This document shows positions 1 through 7,688 of a stretch of 64,000 bases of DNA, piece after piece; position 1 is the stretch's first letter, and each line of letters begins with the position of its first letter. A program made the translations under genes and the position numbers. Source of the stretch: an uncultured Clostridia bacterium (GTDB taxonomy: Bacteria; Bacillota; Clostridia; Oscillospirales; Acutalibacteraceae). The notes under the pieces were generated by a model. The model searched no databases, was not told the origin of the DNA, and saw only the letters and a list, made by a program, of their open reading frames with translations. Location of the stretch: contig CALAUI010000007.1 in assembly GCA_937892115.1 (NCBI GenBank), positions 1-64,000 on the forward strand. The letters run 5' to 3'.

Positions 1-1258
1 AAACAGCTACTTAATCACATTCGTAGATGAAGACGGCACAACCGTACTTTGGAGCGATGAATTTGAATACGGTGAAACACCCGCTTACGGCGGTGCAAAT
101 CCCACCAAGGATGCAACAGATGAGTACACCTACACGTTCGACGGCTGGGATAAGGAAATCGCTAAGGTAACAGGCGAAGCAACCTACACTGCAACCTACA
201 AGTCAACCGTAAACGAATACACAATCACATTCGCAGACGAAGACGGTACGGAACTTCAGAGCGGTAAGGTAGCATACGGTGAAACACCCGTATACAGCGG
301 TGCAACACCCACCAAGGATGCAACAGATGAGTACACCTACACATTCAAGGGCTGGGATCCCGAAATCGCAAAAGTAACAGGCGATGCAACCTACACTGCA
401 ACCTATGAGCAGACAGCTATCACAAAGACCGTTACTTTCAATGCAGTTGAAAAGCCCGACGGTACAACAATAGAAGCATCTGAAATCAAGGTTGCTCCCG
501 GTGCTGAATTAACAGCAGAAGAAGTTCCCGAAGTTCCCGAAATCAACGGTTACACATTCAGCTGGTATTCAGACGAAGATTGCACTACTCCCGTAAACTT
601 CCCCGTTGAAATCAATGAGGATACAGAGTTCTACGGCAAGTACACAGCTATTCCCGCAGCAATCGTTAAGCTCGTTCCCGCTAATGCTGACAGCACAGCT
701 CTTGTAGAGCGTGACGGCGTCGTTGAGACAAACGTTACAATCGCAGAAGCTGACTATCCTTACGGTGTTGACAGCGTAATCGCTCCCTTCAGCGATGTTT
801 ACGGCGAATACTCAAGCGAAGACTACGCTAAGTGGTACGTAACCGGTATCCCCGTAAATACAAGAGAAGAGAATCTCGGCAATTACGTAACCGTAACAGG
901 CGGCGGCTCATTCGAGCTTGAAAACACCTTCGGTAACGGCAGAGTCGGTACAGGCAGTGTTATCGTTGTCAAGGATGCTGACGGTAATGTTGTTGAAAAG
1001 TTCACGATAGTTATCTACGGTGACCTTGATGGCAACGGTGTTATCACAAATAATGATATGATTATGGCTGAGTCTGAGCTTAACGATGGCAGAGTATGGT
1101 CCTCAGGTGCAGGTAAGGTTGACTACATTATCAAAGCGGCGGATCTTACTCAAAATGGAAGATATACCAATGATGACGCAATTGAGCTTGAAAAATACAT
1201 AAATTACAAGTCAAATTACGAAATCAGCCAAACATTCGGATATGTCGATAATATCTGA
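1..1258 (+). CDS. Secreted InlB-repeat protein with C-terminal dockerin (5' end outside window)
   Basis: The frame is open from the left edge (codons begin at base 2) to TGA at 1256, so the start and any signal peptide are missing. The visible 418 residues begin with two nearly identical InlB B-type repeats of about 69 residues ('ITFVDEDGT', 'YTYTFDGWD', 'ATYTATYK'), followed by a more divergent third unit. The C-terminus carries two EF-hand-like loops, 'GDLDGNGVITNNDM' and 'AADLTQNGRYTNDDAIELEKY', which is the arrangement of a type I dockerin. Dockerins bind cohesin modules and tether proteins to a cell-surface scaffold. The next gene downstream has a cohesin-like N-terminus. No catalytic domain is visible in this part. 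The dockerin call is strong; the overall function is unknown. Confidence 0.85.
   Translation, partial: NSYLITFVDEDGTTVLWSDEFEYGETPAYGGANPTKDATDEYTYTFDGWDKEIAKVTGEATYTATYKSTVNEYTITFADEDGTELQSGKVAYGETPVYSGATPTKDATDEYTYTFKGWDPEIAKVTGDATYTATYEQTAITKTVTFNAVEKPDGTTIEASEIKVAPGAELTAEEVPEVPEINGYTFSWYSDEDCTTPVNFPVEINEDTEFYGKYTAIPAAIVKLVPANADSTALVERDGVVETNVTIAEADYPYGVDSVIAPFSDVYGEYSSEDYAKWYVTGIPVNTREENLGNYVTVTGGGSFELENTFGNGRVGTGSVIVVKDADGNVVEKFTIVIYGDLDGNGVITNNDMIMAESELNDGRVWSSGAGKVDYIIKAADLTQNGRYTNDDAIELEKYINYKSNYEISQTFGYVDNI
11..420 (+). repeat. Two tandem InlB B-type coding repeats
   Basis: Copies at about 11-213 and 221-420 share long identical stretches, for example 'cccaccaaggatgcaacag' at 101 and again at 308. 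The period is 207-210 bases, so the reading frame is kept. Units of this size fold as small beta domains in bacterial surface proteins. The DNA-level identity suggests recent duplication or gene conversion. Confidence 0.8.
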
Positions 1259-1267
1259 ATAAACAAT

Positions 1268-1293
1268 CCCTGCCCCGGGAAACCGGGGCAGGG
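1268..1293 (+). terminator. GC-rich hairpin after the dockerin gene
   Basis: An 11-bp perfect stem (1268-1278 with 1283-1293) closes a GAAA tetraloop ten bases after the stop codon. It lacks the usual U-run: the next bases are GG AAATCCCCC. It could be an atypical terminator or an mRNA 3'-end stabiliser. The G-run 1291-1295 can alternatively pair with the C-run near 1300-1304. Confidence 0.6.
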
Positions 1294-1311
1294 GGAAATC
1301 CCCCGAGCAAT

Positions 1312-1350
1312 AGATGTTGGGGCCTGATTTAGATTCAGACCACAACATCT
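1312..1350 (+). other. Second intergenic stem, function unknown
   Basis: AGATGTTG (1312-1319) pairs with CAACATCT (1343-1350). Inside, GG-C-CTGA (1320-1327) pairs with TCAG-A-CC (1335-1341) across a single mismatch. It lies between two surface-protein genes, upstream of the promoter at 1396. It may be part of the 3' UTR of the dockerin gene. Confidence 0.4.
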
Positions 1351-1391
1351 GCGGCTTAATACAGAAAAAATATTAAATATTTATGAATAAT

Positions 1392-1424
1392 CCTATTGAC
1401 AACCTTGACAATAGGTGATAAAAT
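1392..1424 (+). promoter_or_regulatory. Promoter of the VPATG protein gene with overlapping inverted repeat
   Basis: TTGACA (1396-1401) and TAAAAT (1419-1424) are separated by 17 bases. CCTATTG (1392-1398) and CAATAGG (1409-1415) form a 7-bp inverted repeat covering the -35 region, which could be an operator. The predicted transcript has a leader of about 90 bases before the start codon at 1521. Confidence 0.6.
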
Positions 1425-1520
1425 CTAAACTGTATATTACTATGTATATTTGTCTGTAATGGCTCTCTGACAGGTATGCTTAGCTCACAAATTCTTAAGA
1501 TACGACAGGAGGAAAAATGC

Positions 1521-4500
1521 ATGAGTTTTACAAGAAAAACACTTGCAATCGTAGTGGCACTTGCCATCATGCTGACCAGCATCTCAATAGCTGTATTTGC
1601 TGATCCCACAGGCGAAGCCACCGTAACCACCAGTTTCAAGGTGCTCAAGGACGGAGCAACTGATCTCACCAACGAGAGCAACTGGGTTGCGTCCGAATAC
1701 GCCAAAAGAGGCAGTACTGTCAGAGGAGATGTTTATCTTACGACTGACTTCGTAGCCGGCAGTATTACGCTTGAACTTGCTTATGACGACTCTGCTATTG
1801 AGGTGGATACATCAAAGCATACTCAGATTGAAGCTGGCAAATGGAGTCTTATTACTCCGTCATCTCTTGGACTCAGTGGTACATTTGTTGATGGTACAAG
1901 CAATGCTACATACTGTGTTACCAATGGATATGCAGATTCAAGTGATATGGAAGGAAAAGGTTTTATTTTCATAAGACTTACGCAGTATGTAACACATAAG
2001 TATAATGATACTCTTTGTTTCTCCTTCTACTTCAAAGTTAAGGAAGATGCAACCCCCTACACTCTTGAAAATTCTTTTGGAATGTTCCCTGACAGCACAA
2101 TGACATTTGATCATTATGATGCTCCTTCCGATATATCCTATATTGTAGATCAGACCAGAGAAAATGTGTCTTATCTTGAAATAGGTAGAGGACAATCATT
2201 AGCAGCATGCGATTATGAGCTCACAATCAATGATGAACCTGGCTCAATTAAGATCGGCGGCGTTATCAAGCTTGATCCTCAGGGCGGTAAGTGGAGCGAT
2301 GACTCAACAGCCGTCAAGGATGAAGGTGGCTTCTACAAGGAAGCTATTGGTGAAGTTCCCACAGCACCCACTCGTGCCGGCTATACGTTTGAGGGTTGGT
2401 CTTCAGCAGCATCCGAAACCGAAAAGCAGGTCGTTAACGGCAAGACATACGTTGGCGGCGACCAGTCGGCTATCCTTACGGAAGCTCAGATTAAGGCGCT
2501 CACCTTCGAACAGGGCAACGATATTAGCACTCTCTATGCAGTATGGGCTGTTCAGCAGTATACGATTACGTTCGTAAACGAAGACAACACCGTTCTTCAG
2601 CAGAGCAAATGGGATGTAGGTGCAACTCCCTCATACACAGGTGCAGCACCCGAAAAGGTCAACCCTGCAGCAGGTAAGACATACAAGTGGAATGAAGAAG
2701 ACGGTTGGACAGAAACAATCGCAGAAGTTACAGGCGACAAGACTTACACAGCTAAGTTCACAGAAGAAGATCAGAAGTTCACCATTACCTTCGTTGACGA
2801 AGACGGTACAGAACTTCAGACCATCAACAATGTACCCTATGGCACAGTTCCCGTATTCTCAAGCAACGCTCCCTCCAAGACAAATACAGATGAATATACA
2901 TATTCATGGAATCCCGAAGACGGCTGGACCGAGCCAATAGTTGCAGCTACGGCTGATAAGACTTACACAGCCAAGTACACGGCAACCAAGAATAAGTACG
3001 ATGTAAAATTCGAGGACGCAGAAGGTAATATCATCGGCGAAGTCCAGAATATAGAATACGGCTCAACTCCTACCGTTCCCGAAGTAGTTCCCACTAAGCC
3101 CTCATCAGATGGTAAGGATTACGTCTTCGCAGGTTGGAGCCCCGATCCCACCCAGGGAATCACAGGTGAAACCGTTTACACACCCACATTCACCGAAAAA
3201 GGTCAGGTATTCACTATCACCTTCAAAAATGAAGACGGTACGGTACTTCAGACCCTTACAAATGTAGCTTACGGAACGACACCTGCATACACAGGCGATA
3301 CACCCACCAAGGCCGAGACAGAGGATTACATCTACACCTTCAGTGGTTGGAGTCCTGAAATTACAGCAGTAACAGGCGATGCAATCTATACGGCAACCTA
3401 TAATTCAACCTACAAGCCCAAATCAGTAAAAGATACTTTCTCATATATTGATAGTAAAGATAATTCGGTAATCGGTGAGCCCATCGTAAAATCCGGTACC
3501 GAAGGCGAAACATATGAAGTTCCCGAAGTCAATATTCCTGAGGGATACGAAAAGAGCAGAAACGTTAATTATCTCGATGGTATTCCCACGTGGGGTTCAG
3601 ACGGAGTATTCGGTTCCGAAGACCGTAACTTCTCAATTCTTCTTGACCGTAAATCATACAACATTACCTTCGTTGACGAAAACGGTGAAGAAATTTCAAC
3701 AGAACCCGTAGAGTATAAGGGCGAAATTCCCGAAGCTCCCGAAGTTCCCAATGAAATCACCGCTGAAGACGGCACAGTCATGATTTTTGACGGTTGGGAA
3801 GCAAGCGACGGCACATCACAGCCCGGCGATGCAATGCCTTCACACGAGGTTACCTTTACACCCAAATATAAGGAAAAGACATACGACTTCATCGTAACAT
3901 ATTACAAGGATGAAGATCATACCGAAGTATACAGCAACTCCAGCGTAAAGGCCGGCGATCCCATCCCCGAGCCCGATAACGGCGAGCCCAAGAAGTTCGG
4001 TTATAAGTTCATCGGCTGGAAGGGTACAGATGACCTTACAGTAGGCGACACAATGCCCGAAAAGGATATCGAGCTCACAGCTCAGTGGGAGCTTGATAAG
4101 GGTCTTATCGCAGCAGCAGTCGGCGGCGCAGTAATCGCAGGTGCAGCAGGTACAATCGCAGCAGCTAATACTGCTCTCATTACCGGCGGTGCAATCGTTG
4201 GCGGCGCAGCACTTATCGGCGGCGGTATCTACCTTTCAAATAACACTCACAGAGTAGTTTACATGGTTGACGGCGAAGTTTACAGAACATTCTTCGTAAT
4301 CGACGGTACAAAGGTTATCGTTCCCTCCGATCCTTCAAAGGACGGTTACACATTCGCAGGTTGGGATAATGAAATTCCCGACAGAATGCCCAACCACGAC
4401 CTTACCTTCAATGCTAAGTTCGTAGCAGGCGAAAATGCAGAGGTTCCCGCAACAGGTTCTGCAACAGCAGGTCTCTCCGCTCTTGCAATCATCTCTGCCG

Positions 4501-4550
4501 CAACAGCAGCTGCTTATGTAATCTCCACAAGAAAAAAGGAAGAGGACTAA
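1521..4550 (+). CDS. Sortase-anchored InlB-repeat surface protein with cohesin-like N-terminus
   Basis: The start is ATG 1521, eight bases after AGGAGG (1507-1512); the upstream in-frame ATG at 1476 has no such site. The product is 1009 residues. Residues 1-27 are a signal peptide ending 'SIAVFA'. Residues about 30-230 ('GDVYLTTDFVAGSITLELAY', 'CFSFYFKVKEDATPYTL') resemble the cohesin-type beta sandwich. From about residue 248 come eight or so InlB/Flg_new-type repeats of 60-70 residues. Residues 860-905 form an unusual Gly/Ala-rich hydrophobic segment, followed by one more repeat. The C-terminus is VPATG (about 975-979), a hydrophobic stretch and 'STRKKEED', a sortase cell-wall signal. It is probably covalently wall-linked and may present ligands or dock the upstream dockerin protein. 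That pairing is inference. Confidence 0.85.
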   Translation: MSFTRKTLAIVVALAIMLTSISIAVFADPTGEATVTTSFKVLKDGATDLTNESNWVASEYAKRGSTVRGDVYLTTDFVAGSITLELAYDDSAIEVDTSKHTQIEAGKWSLITPSSLGLSGTFVDGTSNATYCVTNGYADSSDMEGKGFIFIRLTQYVTHKYNDTLCFSFYFKVKEDATPYTLENSFGMFPDSTMTFDHYDAPSDISYIVDQTRENVSYLEIGRGQSLAACDYELTINDEPGSIKIGGVIKLDPQGGKWSDDSTAVKDEGGFYKEAIGEVPTAPTRAGYTFEGWSSAASETEKQVVNGKTYVGGDQSAILTEAQIKALTFEQGNDISTLYAVWAVQQYTITFVNEDNTVLQQSKWDVGATPSYTGAAPEKVNPAAGKTYKWNEEDGWTETIAEVTGDKTYTAKFTEEDQKFTITFVDEDGTELQTINNVPYGTVPVFSSNAPSKTNTDEYTYSWNPEDGWTEPIVAATADKTYTAKYTATKNKYDVKFEDAEGNIIGEVQNIEYGSTPTVPEVVPTKPSSDGKDYVFAGWSPDPTQGITGETVYTPTFTEKGQVFTITFKNEDGTVLQTLTNVAYGTTPAYTGDTPTKAETEDYIYTFSGWSPEITAVTGDAIYTATYNSTYKPKSVKDTFSYIDSKDNSVIGEPIVKSGTEGETYEVPEVNIPEGYEKSRNVNYLDGIPTWGSDGVFGSEDRNFSILLDRKSYNITFVDENGEEISTEPVEYKGEIPEAPEVPNEITAEDGTVMIFDGWEASDGTSQPGDAMPSHEVTFTPKYKEKTYDFIVTYYKDEDHTEVYSNSSVKAGDPIPEPDNGEPKKFGYKFIGWKGTDDLTVGDTMPEKDIELTAQWELDKGLIAAAVGGAVIAGAAGTIAAANTALITGGAIVGGAALIGGGIYLSNNTHRVVYMVDGEVYRTFFVIDGTKVIVPSDPSKDGYTFAGWDNEIPDRMPNHDLTFNAKFVAGENAEVPATGSATAGLSALAIISAATAAAYVISTRKKEED

Positions 4551-4573
4551 TCCTTAACCGATAATTAAACAAT

Positions 4574-4600
4574 AAGAGGTCACCTTCGGGTGACCTCTTT
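4574..4600 (+). terminator. Rho-independent terminator
   Basis: An 11-bp perfect stem (4574-4584 with 4589-4599) closes a TTCG tetraloop 23 bases after the surface-protein stop. Only a short T-run follows. Confidence 0.8.
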
Positions 4601-4617
4601 AACATTTTGAAATTGTA

Positions 4618-4646
4618 TTGAATAACGGGATCATAAATGATAGAAT
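4618..4646 (+). promoter_or_regulatory. Promoter of the phosphodiester glycosidase gene
   Basis: TTGAAT (4618-4623) and TAGAAT (4641-4646) with a 17-base spacer lie just after the preceding terminator and 28 bases before the start codon. Confidence 0.55.
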
Positions 4647-4673
4647 AATACCATAATTTTTCGGAGGTGGATT

Positions 4674-5771
4674 ATGTATATAATTTCATCTGAATACCTC
4701 AGGTGCGGCGATAAAATCAAAGCGGTTGTACGCACAAAGAAAAAAGGATTTTCCGCTAAACTGAACGTGAGAGGAAAAGAATATCCCGATTGCTTCAATA
4801 TTGAAGAACCCTACGATGTGAAAACACACGTATTCTATATTCCATTAACAGAAATGAAGGATGGAGATAAACTGACTCTTTCTTTAATCCGTCATAAAAA
4901 GCTGAAGCATATATCGAATTATAAATTCACATATAAGGAATGCTTTGCAGACGAAGAAGCACTACTCAGCGAATATGACAGCAGGATTATTCCTCATAAA
5001 ACCGAGACAGAAAAGGTATGTGACGGTGTAACATATAACCATTATGAATGTACCGACAAAAACTCCGCTCCCGTCCATATATTCACCATTGAAGCGGAAA
5101 CGGATAAAGCAACACTTTACGTGGGCACTCCCGACGACGGATATGAAAACGTCAATGTAAAGGCGAAGGTCCCCGAGATGATTGACTCTGCGGTAAGAAA
5201 CGGAGTTAACGTAGTGGGTGCAATGAACGCAGATTTCTTTGATATGTTCGGTGACTGCCACCCCTCGGGACTCTGCGTAAAAAACGGCAGAGTGGTTGCG
5301 AACGAAAACAGTCCGAGGCCGTTTATAGGCATCAAAAAGGACGGCACTCCCGTAATCACGGATACCGTTGAAACTCCCGGTATTGTTTCCGAACTGTATC
5401 AGGCGGCAGCAGGCCTTGAAATGATAGTAAAAGACGGCAAAATTTTTGATTGGGGCCCTCTTGAGCCGTTTTCATTCGTAAGGCATCCGCGTACCGCGGC
5501 AGGTGTAACAAAAGACGGAAAAGTGATTCTACTTGAGGTTGACGGCAGAATCCCCGAATATTCCAACGGAGCTTCACTTGTTGACCTTGCGAATTGGATG
5601 ATTAAGCTCGGCGCTGACAGAGCGATAAATCTTGACGGAGGCGGCTCAAGTATCGTTTACACAAAAAACGGAGATTCATTTGAATTAAGAAATAATCCCG
5701 CTGACCTTGTCAGACCCAGAGCAAAGCTTATCCGTAAGGAATTTGACGCATTGCTTGTAGTGAAAAAATAA
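4674..5771 (+). CDS. Phosphodiester glycosidase family protein (NAGPA/DUF2233-like)
   Basis: 365 residues starting at ATG 4674 after GGAGGTG. The C-terminal 250 residues carry the NAGPA-type signatures: 'MNADFFDMFGDCHPSGLCV', 'PRPFIGIKKDGTP', 'RHPRTAAGVTKDGKVILLEV' and 'GADRAINLDGGGSSIVY' near residue 320. Proteins of this family are related to the mammalian enzyme that removes GlcNAc from phosphodiesters. Bacterial members are thought to act on cell-wall or exopolysaccharide phosphodiesters. Residues 1-100 are a separate beta-rich region that I do not recognise. There is no signal peptide, which is unusual for a surface-polymer enzyme. The gene stands alone between two terminators. Confidence 0.8.
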   Translation: MYIISSEYLRCGDKIKAVVRTKKKGFSAKLNVRGKEYPDCFNIEEPYDVKTHVFYIPLTEMKDGDKLTLSLIRHKKLKHISNYKFTYKECFADEEALLSEYDSRIIPHKTETEKVCDGVTYNHYECTDKNSAPVHIFTIEAETDKATLYVGTPDDGYENVNVKAKVPEMIDSAVRNGVNVVGAMNADFFDMFGDCHPSGLCVKNGRVVANENSPRPFIGIKKDGTPVITDTVETPGIVSELYQAAAGLEMIVKDGKIFDWGPLEPFSFVRHPRTAAGVTKDGKVILLEVDGRIPEYSNGASLVDLANWMIKLGADRAINLDGGGSSIVYTKNGDSFELRNNPADLVRPRAKLIRKEFDALLVVKK

Positions 5772-5815
5772 ATAAAAAAAAATGACGTATCATCATCCGG
5801 TGATACGTCATTTTT
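5770..5815. terminator. Bidirectional terminator
   Basis: A 12-bp stem (5781-5792 with 5801-5812) has an A-run on its left and a T-run on its right. It serves the glycosidase gene on + and the six-gene operon on -, whose last stop codon overlaps the right arm. Confidence 0.85.
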
Positions 5816-6173
5816 GCTGCCTTTTCAGTTGTCTGTCAATCCATACCATAATGAGATTGACTATCTTTTCCTGCTGAACTTCCGTAAGCTCTCTGCCTTT
5901 CGGGATACGGTACCATTTTTCAAGACATCCCCTGCAGCAGCAGGCGGTGGCATGCATTCCCTTGAATACGGGATGACCGTGGGTGGGAGTCTGTTTGCCG
6001 TCGTTCACGGGCTCTGCAGAGGAAATTTTAATCCTTATGAAATCCTGCGCGTGTTTACGAACGGTATCAATACCCTTTTCGTTGATATATTCAATGTCCT
6101 TTGCATTCAGCTTGAAGCTGCTTCTGAATTTTGACCTTTCAAGCTTGTCAAGCGCTTCGTCAATACTCTGCAT
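5808..6173 (-). CDS. DUF4186 family protein
   Basis: 121 residues and matches DUF4186 over its full length. Visible signatures are 'RSSFKLNAKDIEYINEKG', 'DGKQTPTHGHPVFKGMHATA' and 'CCCRGCLEKWYRIPKGRELT'. The conserved Cys/His cluster (CCCRGC plus upstream His residues) suggests a metal site. The biochemical role of the family is unknown. The start codon overlaps the TGA of the upstream PHP gene by one base (TGATG), so translation is likely coupled. It is the last gene of the operon that begins at 11444. Confidence 0.85.
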   Translation of the reverse strand: MQSIDEALDKLERSKFRSSFKLNAKDIEYINEKGIDTVRKHAQDFIRIKISSAEPVNDGKQTPTHGHPVFKGMHATACCCRGCLEKWYRIPKGRELTEVQQEKIVNLIMVWIDRQLKRQQK

Positions 6174-6919
6174 CAGTATAAAATCCTTTTCAGCTCGGGG
6201 AGGAACTGCTTTGTATCAATATTGCAAAGCTTGTGGGCATCGGTACCGAAATTAAACATTATGCCCGCTTCTCTGCCGATATTGAAATATCTGCGGAAAA
6301 ATACGGGGTCGTTAAAGATAGCTGTTACGTTCAGCTCCCACGCGATTTCTTTTTTATCCGCCTTGAGCATGATATCGCCAATTTCGTTATCCGTAAAGGC
6401 GGCAGTTACTATGCGGTGATCCTTGAAGCAGTCAATGTACTTGGACATAAAGGGGTGAGCAAAGCAATCGGCTCTGCCGCTTTCAATTACCTTATCCATA
6501 ATCCTGAGCATATGCTCACAGTATCCCCTGGGCGACTTGTCCTCGGGATGCACCCAGTAATCCTGGTGAAAATGATTGGTAGTATAAAGACGGTAATCAA
6601 GGGAGTTGTCGCAGGAGATATCGTCTGCAAATTTGCCGATATCATACGATGAAAGCTCCGCACCGATAAGAATTTTAACGCTTGTTTCAAAGCCCTCAAG
6701 CTGCCTGAGAAGGACAAATCTCTGCTGAGCGACCTCATTCTTTTGAGCGGGATAGTTATGGTCTGTGATTGCAAGAGTTTCAAGTCCTGCTTTTTCTGCG
6801 GCTTTGACCATATCAATGACGTTCATTTCTTTGGCACCGCAGTGGGAAAAATTGGTATGAGTATGCAGATTCTGTCTTGCTAGCTCATCAAGGTCGTAGG
6901 TTCTTTCATGAAAAAACAT
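6173..6919 (-). CDS. PHP domain metal-dependent phosphoesterase
   Basis: 248 residues. The N-terminal motif 'NLHTHTNFSHCG' (His19, His21) and 'LAITDHNY' are the first metal-binding blocks of the PHP family. Later blocks are 'CFAHPFMSKY' and 'FNFGTDAHKL' near the C-terminus. PHP enzymes hydrolyse phosphoesters such as histidinol phosphate, or sugar and nucleoside phosphates, with a di- or trinuclear metal centre. The specific substrate cannot be told from sequence. The start lies one base after the tatD stop, and the end overlaps the DUF4186 start, in a tightly packed operon. Confidence 0.85.
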   Translation of the reverse strand: MFFHERTYDLDELARQNLHTHTNFSHCGAKEMNVIDMVKAAEKAGLETLAITDHNYPAQKNEVAQQRFVLLRQLEGFETSVKILIGAELSSYDIGKFADDISCDNSLDYRLYTTNHFHQDYWVHPEDKSPRGYCEHMLRIMDKVIESGRADCFAHPFMSKYIDCFKDHRIVTAAFTDNEIGDIMLKADKKEIAWELNVTAIFNDPVFFRRYFNIGREAGIMFNFGTDAHKLCNIDTKQFLPELKRILY

Positions 6920-6920
6920 A

Positions 6921-7688
6921 TCAAAGCTCCGTCTTAAATAAAGTATTGGCGTTCCTGCGTGTCATATCAAGGATTTCGTTCGCCGTGCATCCTCTGACGG
7001 ATGCGAGAATCTGAGCTGTATAGGGAATGAAGGATGAATCGTTTCTCTGCCCTCTGAAGGGGACGGGCGTCATATACGGGCAGTCTGTTTCAATGAGAAG
7101 CCGATCCTCCGGGACGATTGATGCCACCTCAAGTGGCTTCTTTGCATTCTTGAAGGTGCAGGCACCGCCAAGGCCTATATACATACCCAGTTTCAATACC
7201 TCCTTTGCCATTTCGGCAGAGCCGGAAAAGCAGTGGACTACGCCACGGGGCTTGTATTTTTTCAGCAGATTCATAGTGTCTTCGTGGGCTTCACGGTCAT
7301 GAACGATTATCGGCATATCCAGTTCGTTTGCAAGGATGATCTGTTCCTCAAAGAATCTTAACTGAACGTCACGGGGAGAAAAGTCATAGTGATAATCCAG
7401 GCCGATTTCTCCTATCGCAACGCATTTGGGATTGCCGCACATTATTCGTAAATCCGTAAGGTAATCACTACGACATTCAGCCGCCTCATGGGGATGAACA
7501 CCACAGGCGGCATAGATGAAGGGATATTTTGCTGATAATTCAAGGCATTTTTCTGCCGTCTTCATATCGCTTGCACAGTTTACAAGACCGCATATGCCTT
7601 TTGAAGGCAGGGAAGCAATCAGATCCTCCCTGTCCTCATCAAACGCCTCACTGTCATAGTGGGCATGGCTGTCGTAAATATTATTCAT
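6921..7688 (-). CDS. tatD: TatD family metal-dependent DNase
   Basis: 255 residues, full length for the family. Motifs: 'YDSHAHYD' (metal-binding His8, His10), 'YAACGVHPHEA', 'AIGEIGLDYHYDFSP', 'IIVHDREAHEDT', 'GVVHCFSGSAEMA' and 'LLIETDCPYMTPVPFRG'. TatD proteins are metal-dependent 3'-5' exonucleases linked to DNA repair and quality control. The start codon overlaps the metG stop (TAATG). The metG-tatD order is common in Firmicutes. Confidence 0.93.
   Translation of the reverse strand: MNNIYDSHAHYDSEAFDEDREDLIASLPSKGICGLVNCASDMKTAEKCLELSAKYPFIYAACGVHPHEAAECRSDYLTDLRIMCGNPKCVAIGEIGLDYHYDFSPRDVQLRFFEEQIILANELDMPIIVHDREAHEDTMNLLKKYKPRGVVHCFSGSAEMAKEVLKLGMYIGLGGACTFKNAKKPLEVASIVPEDRLLIETDCPYMTPVPFRGQRNDSSFIPYTAQILASVRGCTANEILDMTRRNANTLFKTEL

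Noticed and set aside
11..420. Repeated DNA that might be read as a CRISPR or satellite array
   Set aside because: The repeats are about 207-210 bases, in frame, and encode InlB B-type protein units; there are no short repeats with unique spacers.
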